A stretch of 25,284 bases of DNA from Desulfobulbaceae bacterium (GTDB taxonomy: Bacteria > Desulfobacterota > Desulfobulbia > Desulfobulbales > SURF-16). The notes under the pieces are model-generated. The model did no database searches, was not told the DNA's origin, and saw only the letters and a program-made list of their open reading frames with translations. The stretch covers positions 1 to 25,284 of the forward strand of contig JANTFJ010000002.1 of the NCBI GenBank assembly GCA_024763495.1, written 5' to 3'. Within the stretch, counting starts at the first letter, position 1. The number at the start of each line of letters is the position of its first letter. Positions 1-7,936 of the stretch are shown here, one piece after another. A program made the position numbers and the translations under genes.

Positions 1-165
1 ATCGCGAGCGTTGAAACGGGCACATGGCGGCATCCCTGAAACGCTTACAGGCTGTGCCTTCTCAAAAGTCAAGGTGTGGTTTATTGATCGCTATCAAAAT
101 CTCCGGCACCCTGCAACCAGTTACAAATACAGAGATTTGCACTCATTAGGCGCTTACCCCATGAG
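1..165. repeat. Dispersed modular repeat, copy 1 (window edge)
   Basis: This stretch has no convincing ORF. On the minus strand it reads GTAAGCGCCT (about 148-157), then a GTAACTGGTTGCAGGGTGCC end (about 105-124) followed by GGAGATTTT, then AAGGCAC and GTAAGCGTTTC (about 38-48). The same words occur at 5411-5435, 10221-10245, 12346-12355 and 15803-15830. It is therefore a member of the repeat family seen at most intergenic boundaries here. Its outer limit lies near or beyond the window edge. Confidence 0.6.
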
Positions 166-188
166 TAGTTAGCTTATAACTTCAGTCT

Positions 189-359
189 GTAAGTGTTCTC
201 CATTGCCTTAGATTCGTTCATTTGGGGCTGTCCCGCATACTGTTGCCATGTAAGCAGCCCAGGTAAGCGAGGAGCGAGACTCCGAAATGGACAAAGAGGT
301 AAGCACCCTTAAAAACAGGGCATAAACTCCGACTCCGTGAGGTGCTGGTGAACGCTTAC
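189..359 (-). repeat. Dispersed modular repeat, full-length copy with terminal inverted repeats
   Basis: The element begins GTAAGTGTTCTCCA and ends TGGTGAACGCTTAC, which are inverted copies of one another. Read on the minus strand it matches the element at 11351-11481 over both termini and the CTTACCTG...CTGCTTACAT core. It carries one extra module of 46 bp (293-338) that recurs at 5495-5540 with a single visible difference. No ORF is present. It ends 26 bp before the first gene of the export operon, so the operon promoter probably lies inside or upstream of the repeat. Confidence 0.8.
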
Positions 360-385
360 CAGAAATTTAAGAGTAAGGCACTAAC

Positions 386-1156
386 ATGCTCTATTTTAAA
401 AGGAAATTATACTTCCTGCTTTTTTTGCTGATCCCTGTCTTATCTTTTATGCTGCCGCATAACGCCGGGGCTGAAGATGCCGGCGCCATTATCCGGAAGG
501 TAGTAGACAATCTTAACGGCAAGAGTGCTGTCCTGGAAATTATTATGGCGGTAAAGACTTCCAGGGCCGAAAGAACCATGAAAATGAAGAGCTATTCCAT
601 TGGTCAGGAAAAATCATTTATCAAAATTTTATATCCGGGAAAAGATAAGGGCATAACATTTTTAAAAATTGATAAGTCCATGTGGCAATATGTCCCGCGC
701 ATTGAAAAGACGATCAAAATTCCGGCCTCCATGATGCTGCAAAGCTGGATGGGCAGCGATTTTACTAATGATGATCTGGTAAAGGAAAGCTCTCTGTGTG
801 ATGATTATGACCATAAGTTGATTTCAGCGACACAAACCGGCTATAATATTGAACTGATTCCCAGGGCTGAGGCCGCGGTTGTCTGGGGTAAAATCCTGAT
901 GGCTGTATCCAGGGAGTATTATCTCCCCGTGACAGTAAATTATTTTGATGAAGACGGTGTCCTGGTTCGAACCTTATCATATAGTAAAATTAAACACTTC
1001 GGCGCTCGCTTTTATCCTTCGCTTTGGATCATGAAGCCTGAAACCCCGGATAAAGCGGGACATGAAACCAGAATTATTGTAACAGATGCCTTCTTTGATG
1101 GAGTGGTGGATGATTCATACTTTACCAAACGGGCTTTGAAGCGGTTTTCGCGCTGA
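386..1156 (+). CDS. LolA-like outer membrane lipoprotein-sorting family protein
   Basis: This is a 256-residue secreted protein with a clear signal peptide: basic KRK near the start, a Leu/Phe-rich core, and a likely AGA cleavage site at residue 29. The rest resembles the LolA-like 'outer membrane lipoprotein-sorting protein' family, a one-domain half-barrel that carries lipid or lipoprotein across the periplasm. Supporting words include GKSAVLEIIM at the start of the domain, YPGKDKGITFLK, and the DDLV region after MGSDFTND. The ATG at 386 has a TAAGG ribosome-binding site at 374-378. It is the first gene of a tight five-gene operon (7 bp to the next gene) with two FtsX-type permeases, an ATPase and an outer-membrane barrel, so it is probably the periplasmic partner of that transporter. 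The cargo cannot be read from sequence. It is distinct from the canonical lolA at 7937-8590. Confidence 0.85.
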   Translation: MLYFKRKLYFLLFLLIPVLSFMLPHNAGAEDAGAIIRKVVDNLNGKSAVLEIIMAVKTSRAERTMKMKSYSIGQEKSFIKILYPGKDKGITFLKIDKSMWQYVPRIEKTIKIPASMMLQSWMGSDFTNDDLVKESSLCDDYDHKLISATQTGYNIELIPRAEAAVVWGKILMAVSREYYLPVTVNYFDEDGVLVRTLSYSKIKHFGARFYPSLWIMKPETPDKAGHETRIIVTDAFFDGVVDDSYFTKRALKRFSR

Positions 1157-1162
1157 GTTCCC

Positions 1163-2383
1163 ATGCTTTTTCAATTTGCCTTACGAAATGTCCTGGCCCA
1201 TGGCAAACGTTCAGTTGTTACCATACTGCTGGGAACCATTTCCACGGCTCTTCTTGTTTTTTCTTCCGCCTGGATGGATGGCTCTCATCAACAGATGATC
1301 AAGAACGCTGTTGAGATCTATCCCGGCTATATTCAGATAACAGGGGCTGAATTTCGCCAAAGTCCAAGTTTTGAACATCTCCTCTTTGACGTCGACAAGA
1401 TACAAGCCGAGGTAATTGACATTGCCGGGGTGGCCCTCTTTACTCCGCGTTTTGAAGCCTTTGTCCTTTTTTCCGTCGGCGACAAAACTGTCGGCGGCAT
1501 GCTTACCGGCATTAATCCGGAAAAGGAGCGGAGAGTTTCCCGGCTTTGCGCAGCCTTAAAAGACGGCGAGTATCTTGAAAATAACGATAACAATCAGCTT
1601 TATATCGGCAATGAGCTGGCCCGCCGCCTGCAAGTTAAGGTCGGCGATGAGCTTGTCTTTATCGGCACTGGCGCTGATTATTCATTTGCGGCCGACCGCT
1701 TGATTGTCAAGGGAATATTCCAGACCGGTCTTTTTGAATTTGACGCAGGCAGCGCCTTTCTGGCAAAATCTTATTTTGACCGGATCATGGCTTCGAAAAA
1801 CCTTGCCACTCATGGAATCGTCCTTCCTGAAAATCTTAACCGGTCTGCTCAGCTTGCCGGGGTAATCGGGCGCAGAATCGGGCCAAAATACCAGGTCGCG
1901 GACTGGCAGCAGACTATGGCCGGCCTGGTCAAATCCATGCAGCTTGATTCCTGCTTTGGCTATATCACCCTGGCAATTATTTTTATTGTTATTTTTTTTG
2001 TGGTAATGATCTATACCCTGCTTGCCGTGTTCGCCCGCTTGAAGGAAATCGGCATTATGCGGGCCATCGGCACCACGCCCAGGCAGGTTTTTGCCATTCT
2101 CCTCTGGGAATCATCAATCCTTGGTTTTATCAGTGTCTGGGTCGGCGGACTTATCGGCGCGGCCTTTGCCTGGTATTTTTGTATTCATCCTCTGGTATTT
2201 TCCGGCATGGAGGAGCAGTTTAAGCAGTATGGCCTGGCCGCCTCCGCCATTCCATCCGCCTTTGAGCCCTTAACCATTGGCCGGGATATGGCTGTCATGT
2301 TTCTCCTGCTGCTGCTTTCCACCCTTTATCCTATTATCAAGGTAAATCGCTATCAACCCATTGAGGCTCTCCATCATGTTTAG
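1163..2383 (+). CDS. ABC transporter permease, FtsX/MacB type (subunit 1)
   Basis: This 406-residue inner-membrane protein has the FtsX/MacB (LolC/E) layout. One N-terminal membrane segment lies at about residues 15-37, followed by a periplasmic MacB-like domain of about 220 residues. Three C-terminal membrane segments lie at about 262-290, 307-335 and 373-393. The cytoplasmic loop with KEIGIMRAIGTTPRQVF is the characteristic coupling region of FtsX-family permeases, and the C-terminus ends in the usual PIEALHHV-type tail. The ATG lies 7 bp after the LolA-like gene. Its last 8 bases overlap the start of the second permease, indicating translational coupling. With the ATPase at 3602-4303 it should form a MacB/LolCDE-like mechanotransmission ABC complex that extracts a substrate from the inner membrane or periplasm rather than pumping it through a channel. 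The substrate is unknown. Confidence 0.9.
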   Translation: MLFQFALRNVLAHGKRSVVTILLGTISTALLVFSSAWMDGSHQQMIKNAVEIYPGYIQITGAEFRQSPSFEHLLFDVDKIQAEVIDIAGVALFTPRFEAFVLFSVGDKTVGGMLTGINPEKERRVSRLCAALKDGEYLENNDNNQLYIGNELARRLQVKVGDELVFIGTGADYSFAADRLIVKGIFQTGLFEFDAGSAFLAKSYFDRIMASKNLATHGIVLPENLNRSAQLAGVIGRRIGPKYQVADWQQTMAGLVKSMQLDSCFGYITLAIIFIVIFFVVMIYTLLAVFARLKEIGIMRAIGTTPRQVFAILLWESSILGFISVWVGGLIGAAFAWYFCIHPLVFSGMEEQFKQYGLAASAIPSAFEPLTIGRDMAVMFLLLLLSTLYPIIKVNRYQPIEALHHV

Positions 2384-3605
2384 GACAATAGTAAAAATTG
2401 CCTGGGCCTCACTCCGGCGGCGGACAACCCGCTCCCTGATGGTAGTAACGATGATCTGTTTAAGCCTGTGGGGACTTTTTTTAATGGAGGGGATTTATGA
2501 CGGCATGACCGAGCAGATGATCGCTAATGCCATTCGCAGCGATTCAGGCCATGTATCTCTTTTCGGTCAAGGATATCGGCTTGATGCAAGCCTTGACAAC
2601 CGAATTAAGGGCAGCGACACGGCAAAACTGGAAAAATTTCTTGATTCCGACCCCAGGATCAGTAGCTGGGTTAAACGCCTTAAGCAACAGGGGCTGGTGG
2701 CCACGGCCCATTATTCCAGAAACACGGTAATCTCCGGGGTAAATTTAAGGCGCGAAAAAGGGCATGGCCGGCTGGAAGATTATCTGGTTCAGGGTGAATA
2801 CGGCTTCGGCAGACAGGCTAAAGGTGCCATCATCGGCTTCAAGCTGGCCGAAAAACTGAAAGTTTCCATCGGCGGCAAGATTATTCTCACAGCCCAGGAT
2901 TTGCACTCCGAAGTTACGGCAACAGCCTTACGGGTTACGGGAATTATCAAAACCAATAACCTGAGGCTTGACGAGACAACCGTTTTTATGGATATTGCTG
3001 CTGCCCGAAAATTTTTGGGGGTGGAGCATGGTGTTACCCAGGTTGCCGTCATGTTGCGTGATAATCAGCAGACTGCCGGGTTCCAGGCCGGGCTGCGCCA
3101 GGCCTTTTCCCGTCTTGAGGTGTTGCGCTGGGATGAGATGTACCCGGCTTTGCTGCAGTCGCGGGTTATCATGAATGGTTTCAGCCTGGTTGTCTCCCTG
3201 ATGATTTTCGGCATTGCCGGGATTGGTATTTTAGGGGTGATGCTGGTCTCCGTCCTTGAGCGGGTTCGCGAATTCGGCATCATGCTGGCCATCGGTACCG
3301 GCTTTGGCCGGCTCAGGGCAATTATTATGACCGAATCATTACTTATGGGCGTAACCGGCTTTCTGGCCGGCGCGTTTTGCGGCTGGCTAAGCCTGTTATA
3401 CTTTAAAATCTATGGCCTTGACCTTACTGTTTTCAGCGCGGCCTTTAATGAATTCGGCATGGATGCCGTTACCCACGCGATTATTCGACCGGATTACTTT
3501 GTAAACGCTTTTGTCTCGATAATTTTCGCGGTTCTTGTCAGTATGTTCTTTTCCCTGCGAATCCTGCGAAAATCCAAGCCCATTGAGGTGATAAATGAAA
3601 TATGA
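2376..3605 (+). CDS. ABC transporter permease, FtsX/MacB type (subunit 2)
   Basis: This second FtsX-type permease is about 409 residues from the ATG at 2376. A TTG 15 bp upstream is in frame, but the ATG overlapping the previous stop by 8 bp is the likelier start. The layout is the same as its partner. A membrane segment near residues 15-40 follows the Arg-rich WASLRRRTTRS. A periplasmic domain follows, then three membrane segments in the last 150 residues. The coupling loop reads REFGIMLAIGTGFGRL, and the tail PIEVINEI is typical of the family. It is clearly a diverged paralogue of the preceding gene, so the complex is a heterodimer of permeases, as in LolC/LolE. Its stop overlaps the ATPase start in an ATGA junction. 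Confidence 0.9.
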   Translation: MFRTIVKIAWASLRRRTTRSLMVVTMICLSLWGLFLMEGIYDGMTEQMIANAIRSDSGHVSLFGQGYRLDASLDNRIKGSDTAKLEKFLDSDPRISSWVKRLKQQGLVATAHYSRNTVISGVNLRREKGHGRLEDYLVQGEYGFGRQAKGAIIGFKLAEKLKVSIGGKIILTAQDLHSEVTATALRVTGIIKTNNLRLDETTVFMDIAAARKFLGVEHGVTQVAVMLRDNQQTAGFQAGLRQAFSRLEVLRWDEMYPALLQSRVIMNGFSLVVSLMIFGIAGIGILGVMLVSVLERVREFGIMLAIGTGFGRLRAIIMTESLLMGVTGFLAGAFCGWLSLLYFKIYGLDLTVFSAAFNEFGMDAVTHAIIRPDYFVNAFVSIIFAVLVSMFFSLRILRKSKPIEVINEI

Positions 3606-4303
3606 CACCAGTCATGACTGAATTTCTCCAGATAAGACAGATAAGCAAACTGTATCAACCTGATAAAGAGGTCGAGGTTCCAGCACTTGACAATATTAAT
3701 CTTTCTATAGAAAAGGGAGAGTTTGTTGTTATTTCAGGGCCGTCCGGCAGCGGCAAGACAACCCTTTTAAATATTATCGGCGGGCTTGATCTGCCCACTG
3801 AAGGACAAATAATTCTTGATGGTAAACTGTTGACCGGCCTGGCAGAAAGGGAACTTGCCGGAATCAGGCGTGATCATATCGGTTTTGTCTTTCAGGCCTA
3901 TAATCTCCTGCCGGTACTGACGGCGCGTGAAAACATAGAATATGTTATGAAATTGCAGGGCAGGAGCAGGGAAAAATGCCGGGCCCGAAGTCTTATGGTG
4001 GCGGAAAAGCTGGGCATTGCCTCATTGCTTGACAAACTGCCTCACCAGTTAAGCGGCGGTCAGCAGCAGCGGGTTGCTGTGGCCCGTGCCGTAGCCCCTA
4101 CCCCGAAACTGGTGCTGGCGGACGAACCAACTGCCAACCTTGATTCAAAGTCGGCGGCAGCGCTCATTGACATGATGGAGAAACTTAATCGCGAGGAAGG
4201 AGTGACCATAATTTTTTCCTCCCATGATCCCCTGGTCATTGCCAAGGCCAGACGTTCCGTGGTGTTAAAAGATGGAAAACTGGTCACGGATATTTGCGAA
4301 TAA
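3602..4303 (+). CDS. ABC transporter ATP-binding protein, LolD/MacB-type
   Basis: This 233-residue ATPase has all motifs in place: Walker A GPSGSGKT at 46-53, Q-loop Gln98, signature LSGGQ at 150-154, Walker B LVLADEP at 170-176, and H-loop His208 in SSHD. The DEPTANLD wording and the short stand-alone domain are typical of the LolD/MacB/FtsE group that serves FtsX-type permeases, which fits the two genes upstream. The ATG at 3602 overlaps the preceding stop (ATGA), with GAGGTG at 3585-3590 as ribosome-binding site. A second in-frame ATG at 3614 is possible. It should power the transporter from the cytoplasmic side. The name lolD is not assigned because the cargo is unproven. Confidence 0.92.
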   Translation: MTPVMTEFLQIRQISKLYQPDKEVEVPALDNINLSIEKGEFVVISGPSGSGKTTLLNIIGGLDLPTEGQIILDGKLLTGLAERELAGIRRDHIGFVFQAYNLLPVLTARENIEYVMKLQGRSREKCRARSLMVAEKLGIASLLDKLPHQLSGGQQQRVAVARAVAPTPKLVLADEPTANLDSKSAAALIDMMEKLNREEGVTIIFSSHDPLVIAKARRSVVLKDGKLVTDICE

Positions 4304-5255
4304 TAAACTAAGGCTCCTGGCTGCGGCCTATCTGGGGATTGTGCCGGAATTAGTTCTGGAGAACACCAATATTCCCGGTTACGATGACCTGTACCGGAAT
4401 TTCAACTACAATCGTCTGCGGGCTGAACTTACCGTTAAGCATGAATCTTATCCTGATTTTATTGCCACCCTGATCGCTGATAATGAAACTTTTTATGTAA
4501 AAAAATCTGCCAACCTGACCAATAATACATCAATCTACCGGGGCTACTTTGAATATCGAGGGGCCAACCATTTCTGGGTTGCGGGAAAACAGCGGATTCC
4601 CCTGGGGGTCGGAAAATTCTGGAATCCCATAGATGTTTTTAATCCCGTTAACATCCAGGCAATAGAACAGGATGAACGTCCCGGAACGGAAAGCATCCAT
4701 TATGAATATGCCTTAAGCCGCCTGGCAGATGTCGCGGCCACGGTTGCCCGGGGCAAAGGGGTCATCCGGATAAAAGGCTATCTTGATTTTGCTGATCTGG
4801 CCCTGGTTGGAGAATTTGACGATGAGAAGAATCTTGATATTATCGGCTGGGAAGCGGAAGGAGAGCTGGCTGATACCGGAATAGAGCTGCGCAGTGAAGG
4901 AGGCGGTTTTCATGATAGCCGGACAGGCCGCCGCCATACGGAATTTATTGTCGGGGCCGAGTATGGTTTTGCCAATTCCCTGACAATAACCGGGGAGTAC
5001 CACTATCTTGATCTGCCGCGCAATAATGAGCTGGCGATTTCTACCGGTTTTCAACCGACAATGCTCTGGAACTGCTACCTGACCACGGTTATAAACAGCG
5101 ATGATGGTTCCGGTTTTGTGTTACCGGTGCTGGAGTACAGCTTAAGCGATGAAATGACTATCAGCAGCGGGGCTTTTGTCTATTTCGGCAAAGACAATTC
5201 AGCCTATGGCTATAATACCGACCGCTTTTATATTCGCTGGTTTATCCATTTTTAG
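4272..5255 (+). CDS. Outer-membrane beta-barrel (porin-like) protein, start uncertain
   Basis: This protein of up to 327 residues shows alternating hydrophobic/polar strands, many aromatic residues, and a C-terminal RWFIHF ending in Phe, the usual recognition signal for the barrel assembly machinery. Words such as RGYFEYRGANHFWVAGKQRI and FVVGAEYGF-like strands support a porin-like barrel, but I do not recognise a named family. The oddity is the N-terminus. The only ATG (4272) lies 32 bp inside the ATPase gene, and the protein then shows only a short hydrophobic stretch (KLRLLAAAYLGIV, about 12-24) with no clear cleavage site. A GTG at 4341 is in frame but would remove that stretch. Either the signal peptide is atypical or the 5' end has decayed. 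As the last gene of the operon it probably provides the outer-membrane step or receives the cargo of the ABC complex. Confidence 0.75.
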   Translation: MENWSRIFANNKLRLLAAAYLGIVPELVLENTNIPGYDDLYRNFNYNRLRAELTVKHESYPDFIATLIADNETFYVKKSANLTNNTSIYRGYFEYRGANHFWVAGKQRIPLGVGKFWNPIDVFNPVNIQAIEQDERPGTESIHYEYALSRLADVAATVARGKGVIRIKGYLDFADLALVGEFDDEKNLDIIGWEAEGELADTGIELRSEGGGFHDSRTGRRHTEFIVGAEYGFANSLTITGEYHYLDLPRNNELAISTGFQPTMLWNCYLTTVINSDDGSGFVLPVLEYSLSDEMTISSGAFVYFGKDNSAYGYNTDRFYIRWFIHF

Positions 5256-5270
5256 TAAACGATCATCAGC

Positions 5271-5345
5271 TGTCAGGTAACGCTCTGCGCAACCTGACCT
5301 ACAGGGGCATCGCCATGGCGTGGGGAATTGTTCCTGTGTAGGTCA
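5271..5345. other. Hairpin cluster after the export operon
   Basis: Two inverted repeats follow the barrel gene. GTCAGGT (5271-5277) pairs with ACCTGAC (5292-5298). TGACCTACA (5295-5303) pairs with TGTAGGTCA (5337-5345), and the second loop contains the perfect palindrome CGCCATGGCG (5311-5320). There is no U-tract, so this is not a classical intrinsic terminator. The two pairings overlap at 5295-5298 and cannot both form in full. Confidence 0.5.
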
Positions 5346-5346
5346 T

Positions 5347-5373
5347 GGTGCGAGCGGAGCGAGTTCCATGACA
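5347..5373 (+). repeat. Short dispersed repeat (GGTGCGAG type), copy 1
   Basis: This 27-bp word, beginning GGTGCGAG and ending ATGACA, matches 20119-20145 at 23 of 27 positions. Both copies lie between genes and both follow a short TAGG word. It does not share the GTAA boundaries of the main repeat family, so it is listed separately. Confidence 0.5.
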
Positions 5374-5410
5374 TTTTGATAACGATTAACATTGCGCTAC
5401 CCCCTGTAAT

Positions 5411-5562
5411 TGTAACTGGTTACATGGTGCCGGAGATTTTTTGCGAGCAGGCTGGCGCAGCGTATTAGTCATACGTAAGTCAGCCTGCTTGCGGAAAGAG
5501 GTAACCACCCTTAAAAACAGGGCATAAACTCCGACTCCGTTCGGTGCCCTGTGAGCCCTTAG
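5411..5562 (+). repeat. Dispersed modular repeat between convergent genes
   Basis: The left end is the near-perfect palindrome TGTAACTGGTTACA (5411-5424) followed by TGGTGCCGGAGATTTTTT. The right end is GGTGCCCTGTGAGCCCTTAG (5543-5562). The interior holds GCGTATTAG (5458-5466, also at 15850-15858) and a 46-bp module (5495-5540) shared with 293-338. The cobU stop codon lies inside the right boundary. Confidence 0.8.
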
Positions 5563-6095
5563 CGGGATAATTTTAAGGGGAGGCCGGCAGTAATAAAATA
5601 AACCGAATCACACACCTTTGCCACCTGCTGATTTGTCCAGCCGGCCAGATCACGAAATCTCCGGCCCAGGGCTGATTCCGGCACAATACCCAGTCCCACT
5701 TCATTTGCCACCAAAACCAGGGGCAGGGAACAAGCGGGAATCGCCTTATTTAACTGCTCGACCCTGGCCTCAATTTCGCTGTCCGAGTGACCGGCCAGGA
5801 TAAGATTAGTCAGCCACATGGTCAGGCAGTCAAGCAGCAGGGCGTCAGTGTTTTCCGGGGCCGGGCTGATGGCGGTTGCCGGATTCAAAGGTTTTTCAAT
5901 AACCTCCCAGCCTTGCCCCCGGCTTTTTCGATGGAGCGCCACCCTGTCAGCCATTTCCGGGTCATCCTTTATGTCAAGGGTAGCGATATAACATTTACGG
6001 GCATAACGCTCATCCAGCCACTGCTGGGCGAAAAGGCTCTTGCCGCTCCGGCAGCCGCCCAGAATTAAAATCTTTTCCGCTTTTGCTTTGTTCAT
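5559..6095 (-). CDS. cobU: Adenosylcobinamide kinase / adenosylcobinamide-phosphate guanylyltransferase
   Basis: This is a 178-residue cytoplasmic enzyme, close to the usual CobU/CobP length of about 180. The P-loop GGCRSGKS at residues 13-20 is the family hallmark. Further family words are TLDIKDDPEMADRV with the downstream HRKSRG, LLDCLTMWLTNL, VANEVGLGIVPE and GRRFRDLAGWTNQQVA. It phosphorylates adenosylcobinamide and transfers GMP to it, in late cobalamin assembly and salvage. It starts 37 bp after the end of the radical SAM gene on the same strand and is probably co-transcribed with murI, lolA and that gene. No other cobalamin genes and no cobalamin riboswitch-like leader were seen next to it. 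Its proximity to a B12-binding enzyme is the only contextual link. Its TAA stop is provided by the repeat element at 5543-5562. Confidence 0.95.
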   Translation of the reverse strand: MNKAKAEKILILGGCRSGKSLFAQQWLDERYARKCYIATLDIKDDPEMADRVALHRKSRGQGWEVIEKPLNPATAISPAPENTDALLLDCLTMWLTNLILAGHSDSEIEARVEQLNKAIPACSLPLVLVANEVGLGIVPESALGRRFRDLAGWTNQQVAKVCDSVYFITAGLPLKLSR

Positions 6096-6132
6096 CTCTT
6101 TCTCCGGGGATTTCCCTGCGCCCCCGCTTTCC

Positions 6133-7935
6133 TCATACCTGCTGCTGAATTTGCGGGTGAATCCTTATCGCCAGGGCCAGATATTTATCATCCTGGCAAA
6201 ACATAATTCTTTTTTTAACCAGATCAGCCAGGAAAGCCATCAGGTTCTCCCGGCTGAAACCGGAAAATTTTTTCTCAAGCAGGGCAAGATCGCTAATCTC
6301 TTCACAGGCCAGATAAATTTTTCGTGATGTGCCGTAAAGCCGATGATGCAGGATACGCCCGCCCGGCAGGTGCTGGCGAATAATCAGGAAATTCCCTCCG
6401 TCCCGGTAACTGAGCAGCAGCCGGGAGGACTGATTTTCAGCGGCGCAATAAAATTTACGCCACTGCCTGATCTTATCAACAACCGGAGCCCAGAGTCGAC
6501 GCTGATAAAGGCGGTCGCCCCGATATCCTTTAATCAGCATCGGCAGGTTGTGAAGAATAGCACCAGGCACTATTTTTTTATACTTGGGATGACAGGTCTT
6601 AGCGAGAATACCATATTCCTCAGGGGCATAGTCCACCGGGCTTTTATGACCAAGAAAAAAAACAGCGCTGCTCAGGGGATGAAAGGGCAGGGCAAAATCA
6701 AGATTTTCCAGGGTTTCCTCGACCTCCTCCCTGGTACTGGACGGGAATTCACATATCAGGTTACCATCCAGGATAATACCGGCGGCCAGAGAATCTTTCA
6801 TCACTGCCAGGTTTTCAATTACGCTGGTTCCCTTGTTCAACCTCCGCAACAGGCTGTTGGACAGCGCCTCAATTCCTGCCTGTACTGAAGCAAGACCGCC
6901 CCGCCCGGCTAAAAACAGCTCACGCCCCCTCATGCCGGCACGAATTTCAGCAAAAAAATTAATATCACGACCAAGTTCAGCCATTTTTCTGAAAAAAACT
7001 CTACTCTCTTTAATTGGCAGGACATTGTCGGTAAAAGCCAAATCCAGGCAACTGTATTTTTCACTTAATCCGATAGCTTCCGCAAGCATCTGTTCAGCGC
7101 TTTTGGCCCGAAATCCCTGCCATTGAAGATTAAGATTACAAAAGGCGCATTTCCCCCACCAGCAGCCCCGGGAAAATTCCAGAGGAAGCACGGGAATAAA
7201 GGCATCCGCCCCAAAATTATTTTTCATTTCTTTAAAATAATCATCGTAATCCGGCAGCGGCAGGCTGCTTAAATCCGCAAGCTGACTTCCTGTTGCGGTT
7301 TTTTCCGGTTGCATTTTTGCTGCCAGATCCCGGCAAAGGGTCAGCAGTGGTTTTTCTCCCTCACCGCAGATAAGATAATCCAGAGGAAAAAGAGAAAAGA
7401 GCTCCTTGTTCTTCTCCGGTAAAAAAGAAGAGCCGCCCATAACCACCGGCAGTTCAGGATAATTCTTTTTAATGGCCTGCAGGCCGGCCAGAGAGGGCAG
7501 GAGCTGATTAAGGCAAACCGAGAAACCCAGCAGATCATATTGTCCCCAGCGGGGCAGACTGCTCCAGCTGACGAGCTGTTTTTTTAGGATTTCGCAAGTC
7601 TCGGCAAAATCAATATCAATATTATCAGGAGATTTTTTCAGGCTCTGTTCGACAATTTTTTTTGCTTCAATAATTTTATCAGGAAACAATATCGCGCTGT
7701 ACAGGGCTTCGCATACCCACATATCCCGCGAAATCCACTGATAAATATCAGGGCCGAGCAGTCGGGCAATTTCAAGATAGGGATGAAAGGTATCTACTTT
7801 AATTCGGCCATTACCATTAAACTCAATATATGCCTTTAAGGCACCCAGTTGAACTGATGGCCGGTTAAAGGCGGGCCAGGGCATGGATACCAGGGCGACC
7901 AGAAACCGGGAAGGCGGACTTGCGGATAAGGCCAT
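6133..7935 (-). CDS. B12-binding-domain radical SAM protein, RiPP-maturation C-methyltransferase-like
   Basis: This is a 600-residue enzyme. Residues 10-200 resemble a cobalamin-binding Rossmann domain (YDLLGFSVCLNQ at 133-144, VVMGG at 164-168, LICGEGEKPL at 188-197) but lack an obvious DxHxxG motif. The radical SAM domain opens with SRGCWWGKCAFC; the cluster cysteines are C258, C263 and C266, so the spacing is Cx4Cx2C and not the textbook Cx3Cx2C. The GCWWG wording, the following FRAKSAEQ and the FTDNVLP word recall the RiPP-maturation radical SAM C-methyltransferase family, whose members usually have longer spacing at the same place. It starts 1 bp after the lolA stop and lies upstream of cobU, in the murI-lolA operon. 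No precursor peptide gene was found nearby, so the substrate is open. Family membership is fairly sure; the reaction is inferred. Confidence 0.85.
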   Translation of the reverse strand: MALSASPPSRFLVALVSMPWPAFNRPSVQLGALKAYIEFNGNGRIKVDTFHPYLEIARLLGPDIYQWISRDMWVCEALYSAILFPDKIIEAKKIVEQSLKKSPDNIDIDFAETCEILKKQLVSWSSLPRWGQYDLLGFSVCLNQLLPSLAGLQAIKKNYPELPVVMGGSSFLPEKNKELFSLFPLDYLICGEGEKPLLTLCRDLAAKMQPEKTATGSQLADLSSLPLPDYDDYFKEMKNNFGADAFIPVLPLEFSRGCWWGKCAFCNLNLQWQGFRAKSAEQMLAEAIGLSEKYSCLDLAFTDNVLPIKESRVFFRKMAELGRDINFFAEIRAGMRGRELFLAGRGGLASVQAGIEALSNSLLRRLNKGTSVIENLAVMKDSLAAGIILDGNLICEFPSSTREEVEETLENLDFALPFHPLSSAVFFLGHKSPVDYAPEEYGILAKTCHPKYKKIVPGAILHNLPMLIKGYRGDRLYQRRLWAPVVDKIRQWRKFYCAAENQSSRLLLSYRDGGNFLIIRQHLPGGRILHHRLYGTSRKIYLACEEISDLALLEKKFSGFSRENLMAFLADLVKKRIMFCQDDKYLALAIRIHPQIQQQV

Positions 7936-7936
7936 A

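Noticed and set aside
6096..6132. A RiPP precursor peptide gene between the radical SAM gene and cobU
   Set aside because: The gap is only 37 bp, and no short ORF with a leader-like sequence was seen there or at the other junctions of the operon.
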